51,647 nucleotides of DNA from Bacteroidota bacterium (lineage in GTDB: Bacteria; Bacteroidota; Bacteroidia; Chitinophagales; Chitinophagaceae). The stretch spans positions 1 to 51,647 of the forward strand of contig JAEZRB010000175.1 in the NCBI GenBank assembly GCA_023412975.1. The letters run 5' to 3'. The notes under the pieces were generated by a model. That model had not been told where the DNA came from, did no database searches, and saw nothing but the letters and a program-made list of their open reading frames with translations. Below, one piece after another: positions 50,236-51,647 of this stretch; positions within the stretch are counted from its first letter, which is position 1, and the number at the start of each line of letters is the position of its first letter. Position numbers and translations under genes: made by a program.

Positions 50236-50248
50236 AAATATTTTTTTC

Positions 50249-51256
50249 TTAGCCTTTTAATTGTGTTGTCGTTAATTCGTTGAGTAACTCATCACCTGTC
50301 ATATACCGCTTTACATTTTGGTAAAAGATATCCCAGGTTCGCTCCAGGAACCTGTTGCTGGCACTTGACCCGGATATATGGGGTGTAATGATTACATTAG
50401 GCATTGACCACAATGGATGTTCTGGTGGTAACGGGTAATGAAAGTGTGTATCCAGGGCTGCGCCGGCGATCCATTTTTCCTGTAATGCTTTGATCAATGC
50501 CTTTTCATCAATGAGCGGCCCCCGCGCCGGATTCAATACAAAAGCATGTGGCGATAACATGCGGAGTTCAGCCTCACCCACTATACCCACCGTATCTTTT
50601 ATCTGGGGAATGGCCATCACCAGGAAGTCAATCCCATTCAGGAACTCTTCTATCTCATCCATGGTATAAAACCTGTCGGGCAGTTTGGCTGATATATCAC
50701 CGGTGCCTGCTACATTATATACATTCAGTCTTGATTTGGGCTGGCTTCTTCCCAGCACATGTACATTCATACCCATCGTTTTTGCCAGCCGTGCTGTTTC
50801 GCGGCCTATGCCGCCATATCCCCAGAGCCCTACCACCGATCGCCTTATCTCCTGCTGGAAGCGCGGCGAACGATCCCATATTTTAGCGTCCTGGTTATGC
50901 AACATACCTTTCATGTCGCGGGCCAGGTTGATCATCATAGCTATATTCCATTCCGCTATGGGCACATCAAAAACACCAAGTGCATTACATGCTCTTATGC
51001 CACGCTCATCAAATGACTGACCTGCCAGCTGGGTAAAACCCGCCGAGGAAATCTGGATCAGTTTCAACCGTTCCATTTCAATATGATTCTCCGGTGGAAA
51101 CGTACAGAACAACAATTCGCAATCTATTACCAGGTCAGTGGGCAGGTTACGTTTTCGTTCTTCCACTTTGTCGACAAAGGATAATTGTATGCCTGCAATA
51201 TTTTGAAGCCGCCGGAGTGCAGGCTCATAGTTTGGCATATCTATTAATATCTTCAT
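50249..51256 (-). CDS. D-isomer-specific 2-hydroxyacid dehydrogenase
   Basis: A 335-residue NAD-dependent dehydrogenase. The NAD motif is GLWGYGGIGRETARLAKTMG (near 143), the catalytic Arg lies in IDFLVMAIPQ... with the following FVLNPARGPLIDEKAL (RGPLID for RGxxVDE), and the catalytic His is in VIITPHISGSS. Members reduce 2-keto acids or oxidise D-2-hydroxy acids such as glycerate or sugar-derived acids. It follows the enolase-type dehydratase and could reduce its 2-keto product. Confidence 0.87.
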   Translation of the reverse strand: MKILIDMPNYEPALRRLQNIAGIQLSFVDKVEERKRNLPTDLVIDCELLFCTFPPENHIEMERLKLIQISSAGFTQLAGQSFDERGIRACNALGVFDVPIAEWNIAMMINLARDMKGMLHNQDAKIWDRSPRFQQEIRRSVVGLWGYGGIGRETARLAKTMGMNVHVLGRSQPKSRLNVYNVAGTGDISAKLPDRFYTMDEIEEFLNGIDFLVMAIPQIKDTVGIVGEAELRMLSPHAFVLNPARGPLIDEKALIKALQEKWIAGAALDTHFHYPLPPEHPLWSMPNVIITPHISGSSASNRFLERTWDIFYQNVKRYMTGDELLNELTTTQLKG

Positions 51257-51264
51257 GTGGCTAT

Positions 51265-51647
51265 CTAAGTCGTTAATATTTTACCAGGCACACTATTAAA
51301 CTCGCCGGTGCCGGGAATAAAAGGAAATTTTGCAATGGTTTCATCGGTCAGCCTGATGCCAAGCCCCGGCATCTGCGGAGGCAGGTAGCAGCCATCTTTT
51401 ATCTGTGGTTTATCAGCAATAATTTCGCTGTGCAGCGGTCCGTACGCAGGTGCTACTTCCAGCATGCAAGTATTGGCACAGGCGAACCCGGCATGCACAT
51501 TTTGCATAAGCGAACCGCCGGCGCCCCAGGCATGCGTGGCTATCGATCTGCCGGTACGTGCCAGCATCAGGGCCACCTGCATGAACGCGTTGAGCCCGCT
51601 GGTAAATGATGCATCGGGCTGACCTATATGGATGCTTTTATGATCAA
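51265..51647 (-). CDS. Mandelate-racemase/enolase-family dehydratase, C-terminal part
   Basis: The last 126 codons of a gene whose start lies beyond the right edge. In-frame sequence continues to the window end (upstream of the first Met it reads GQPDASFTSGLNAF). The visible ATHAWGAGGSLMQNVHAGFA, then ANTCMLEVAP and AYGPLHSEI, is the C-terminal capping region of enolase-superfamily sugar-acid dehydratases, where His in the HAWGAGG stretch acts as the base in several subfamilies. Such enzymes turn sugar acids into 2-keto-3-deoxy acids. It is the furthest upstream gene visible in this operon. Confidence 0.82.
   Translation of the reverse strand, partial: DHKSIHIGQPDASFTSGLNAFMQVALMLARTGRSIATHAWGAGGSLMQNVHAGFACANTCMLEVAPAYGPLHSEIIADKPQIKDGCYLPPQMPGLGIRLTDETIAKFPFIPGTGEFNSVPGKILTT

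Noticed and set aside
1..51647. tRNA, rRNA and CRISPR
   Set aside because: I looked for cloverleaf ends with GTTCGA-type loops, conserved rRNA words and regularly spaced direct repeats and found none that hold up.

Overview
The window looks like a chromosomal segment of a Bacteroidota bacterium, most likely of the Chitinophaga/Niastella group (order Chitinophagales). The evidence is an adjacent SusC/SusD pair, many lipoproteins with Bacteroidota-style lipoboxes, mostly SD-less starts, and several proteins typical of the phylum. No rRNA, tRNA, CRISPR array or intact transposase was found. The family assignments below come from reading motifs by eye; no database search was run.

Region 1 (1-8065) is a stress-response neighbourhood with many decaying genes. 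It holds the tail of a Crp/Fnr regulator, a DUF4136-like lipoprotein, a DUF2188-like small protein, two Hsp20 chaperones, a tandem universal stress protein and a short alpha-glucan phosphorylase. Between them lie remnants that the gene calls do not explain. In minus-strand order they show that a cassette [small Lys-rich protein - Hsp20 - phosphorylase] is present twice and has decayed reciprocally. One copy keeps the phosphorylase and a frameshifted Hsp20 scrap; the other keeps the Hsp20 and only the last codons of a phosphorylase. The surviving phosphorylase has Ser where the PLP-binding Lys is expected.

Region 2 (8066-13525) holds an adaptor/permease/ATPase exporter operon (MacAB/Dev-like), a VOC-fold protein followed by a cassette-like repeat, a secreted HExxH protein and a small lipoprotein.

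Region 3 (14012-17491) is a plus-strand copper-type cluster: a Cys-rich small membrane protein, an MbnP-family lipoprotein, its di-haem MbnH/MauG-like partner, and an outer-membrane protein with a CDICG motif. It ends at a scar (17600-17890) where the first codons of a Tat-type secreted protein and the tail of a PfkB sugar kinase abut head to head.

Region 4 (18022-51647) is a minus-strand catabolic island of about 34 kb that runs off the right edge, interrupted only by one plus-strand AraC-type regulator. Outer-membrane uptake would be by SusC/SusD. Periplasmic processing would use an M14-like peptidase, a beta-propeller hydrolase, two SGNH esterases (one fused to an alpha/beta hydrolase), a secreted Gfo/Idh oxidoreductase and a GMC/gluconate-dehydrogenase pair. 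An MFS transporter would bring products inside. The cytoplasmic set is an enolase-type dehydratase, a D-2-hydroxyacid dehydrogenase, a YhcH protein, a fused amidohydrolase-aminotransferase, an HpaI-type aldolase, an aldo/keto reductase, a Gfo/Idh protein, two SDRs, RidA, two 3-hydroxyacyl-CoA-dehydrogenase-like proteins (one degenerate), a second class III aminotransferase, an M19 dipeptidase, a ceramidase-like protein and an FAH hydrolase. The mix resembles non-phosphorylating deoxysugar-acid catabolism with added amino-group chemistry. My working inference is that it degrades an acylated or amide-linked, nitrogen-containing sugar derivative; the substrate is unknown. The 778-residue fusion, the degenerate dehydrogenase partner and an SDR without its catalytic Lys make this the most promising candidate for an undescribed pathway.
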